Source of the DNA: Cherax quadricarinatus
Lineage: Eukaryota > Arthropoda > Malacostraca > Decapoda > Parastacidae
Assembly: GCF_038502225.1 (NCBI RefSeq)
Contig: NC_091372.1
Span: forward strand, 9,738,524-9,802,523
DNA length: 64,000 nt
Direction: 5' to 3'
The notes below the pieces were generated by a model that saw nothing but the letters and a program-made list of their open reading frames with translations, did not search any database and had not been told where the DNA came from. The position numbers and the translations under genes were made by a program. The number at the start of each line of letters is the position of its first letter. The stretch's first letter is position 1. Positions 62,641 through 64,000 of this stretch are shown piece after piece.

Positions 62641-64000
62641 TGTGTCGTAATAGAGAACTGTATGGGAGGAGGTGGGAGAAGGATTTTTCGGAAGGGTATA
62701 GAATGTTAACGTTAGGTTTTCTCATCAATCTACGACTTGGGCTGAGTGAGTAAGGGGGGGGGGTTGGGTATTCCATACGGGAAGGGGGTTTTCAGGGGGA
62801 CACAGCGGGGTCGCCTCCTGGGGAGGGGTGTGAGTGTAGGTGTATGTGGGTATATGAAGGTGTAGATGAATGGCATACATGTATGTAGCATGCAAGTGGG
62901 CACAGAAACCAAAGGTGATATCAAGTAATTACGTAGTACCTGAATGGAGAATTCTGTGTTTGATGTGTCAGGGTCGTCATGACCTTCATGTATTAAGTGT
63001 GAATGGTGTCAAGATTATAGTTTTAAGACCGTGAAGAGCTTTAGGGCTTATGTAGAGTGCGCGTTTATAGCCTTTATTGGGCATAAATCATGTGCGATAA
63101 TTGTATCGCAATGAGAGGTTATTAAATTATGTTTGTGTTTAGTGTTGTGGGTTTTTAGCGAGTGTACTGTCTTTATTTTAACATTATATAATGTGCTCAT
63201 CCAGTTGCTGCTAGATGGAACGATAATGACTTCCATAAATTTGTAATGCCTCGTTAAAAGTTTGTAATGGGACAGTATGGTTTAGTCTCTTACTTTATAT
63301 AATGTGCTCAGCCGGTGGAAGAGGCTGTATTAATATTTAGTAATATTTGTTAATATTTATTTAGTATAAGTGTGAGGCTTAGGATTTGATTTTTGATTTA
63401 GGATTTGATTTTGATTTTTTTTCAATGCTTAAAAAGAGATTGTAGTGAGGCACGTATGTATGTGCTTAGGTACTTCTTATTGTATAGGGGTTAATTTTGG
63501 GAAGAGTATGTGATTGTTTTTAACTGAGATTGGGATGTAAGGTTATTACTCTGTTTATCTCCTGTGAAGGTTGTGAACCTTTGTCATATGTCCGTCATAG
63601 TATGTTAACTATACAAATCTGAAAGTTGTATATAGTTTATATTTTATATAGTTTATATAGTTATAGTTTATTTTGTTTATCCAGGTAAACCTCTTTTATG
63701 TCAATTACAATGTGTTGTTAATAATTGGCTAGTGTATGTTGTGTAGGATTGAGGATCCTACTGTATCCATTTTATATCTTAATTTAATATCAAGCTGTAA
63801 AGTTTTTAAATAAAATATAAAAAAAAAATATATAGACAGAGTATGCAGCAGCAGCTGTAGTAATACAATATGGTAGAACAATTAACTCACACATGAGTAA
63901 TAGAACATAAAAGCTATGACTTGGGTAACAAAAATTGGTTAGACAAATATTTCTATTGGAGACTGGATTAGAGAAGGTCTGTTTCAAAGTTGATTGTTCT
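62641..64000. other. Non-coding stretch, nothing recognised
   Basis: G-rich patch at 62750-62830, otherwise A/T-rich with TTTAATATTTAGTAATATTTG-like simple words near 63335-63420. The phrase TATATAATGTGCTCA occurs at 63185 and 63296, about 110 bases apart, hinting at an old duplication. No gene supported. Confidence 0.5.

Noticed and set aside
62499..62753. 84-aa ORF near the Kazal exon as a second exon
   Set aside because: On the opposite strand, overlaps a dispersed hairpin repeat and has no domain or splice evidence.

Overview
This is nuclear DNA from a eukaryote whose genome is dominated by repeats. The signs are broken non-LTR retrotransposons (LINEs), tRNA-derived SINEs, very long (TA)n and (CA)n microsatellites, kilobase-scale minisatellites, a 100-N assembly gap and a single spliced host exon. 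From the repeat types and the Kazal exon I infer a decapod crustacean, perhaps a crayfish. That is judgement; no species-specific gene is present.

Layout. 1-17,000 is a nest of RTE-like LINEs (family A: 1-1229, 2635-6271, 7835-12250; family B: 1746-2507, 6266-7717), joined largely through (TA)n tracts and hit by two 5'-truncated CR1-like copies (7939-9180, 14166-16938), tRNA-like insertions and small inverted-repeat elements (13481-13683, 7718-7821, 17007-17064). 17,000-19,500 holds (TA)n tracts, a foldback repeat, a seven-unit 50-bp array leading an RTE-related leader/tail element, the gap and a CR1-like fragment. 19536-23575 is the best element in the window: a CR1-like LINE with a tandem-repeat 5' UTR and one uninterrupted 1241-aa ORF joining three CCCH zinc fingers, an APE endonuclease and a reverse transcriptase. 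It sits exactly between two inverted tRNA-like arms.

23,985-25,010 is (CA)n and C-rich simple repeat. 25011-29068 is a second CR1-type LINE with two ORFs, now broken. 29337-31820 is a 5'-truncated RTE family B copy whose RT frame is still open. 31885-35645 is a 37-bp minisatellite of about 100 units; 35862-36450 is a 44-bp array. 36788-38686 is a CR1-type copy split by unknown sequence. 38733-39480 is a 38-bp array.

39610-42537 is the 5' half of another LINE (ORF1 plus endonuclease, with overlapping stop/start TAATG), cut off at a breakpoint against an I-clade LINE (42538-47700, minus). A second, longer I-clade copy with RNase H lies at 52494-58990 (minus). Between and beyond them are a decayed RTE copy (49828-51490), SINEs sharing a central core, and hairpin repeats. 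The only host coding sequence I can support is one phase 1-1 Kazal inhibitor exon at 62083-62223 (minus). 62640-64000 shows nothing recognisable.

The coding content is therefore almost all retrotransposon machinery. Autonomous LINEs supply endonuclease and RT. Several short elements (tRNA-headed SINEs, and the leader/tail derivative that keeps only LINE ends) look like passengers on that machinery.
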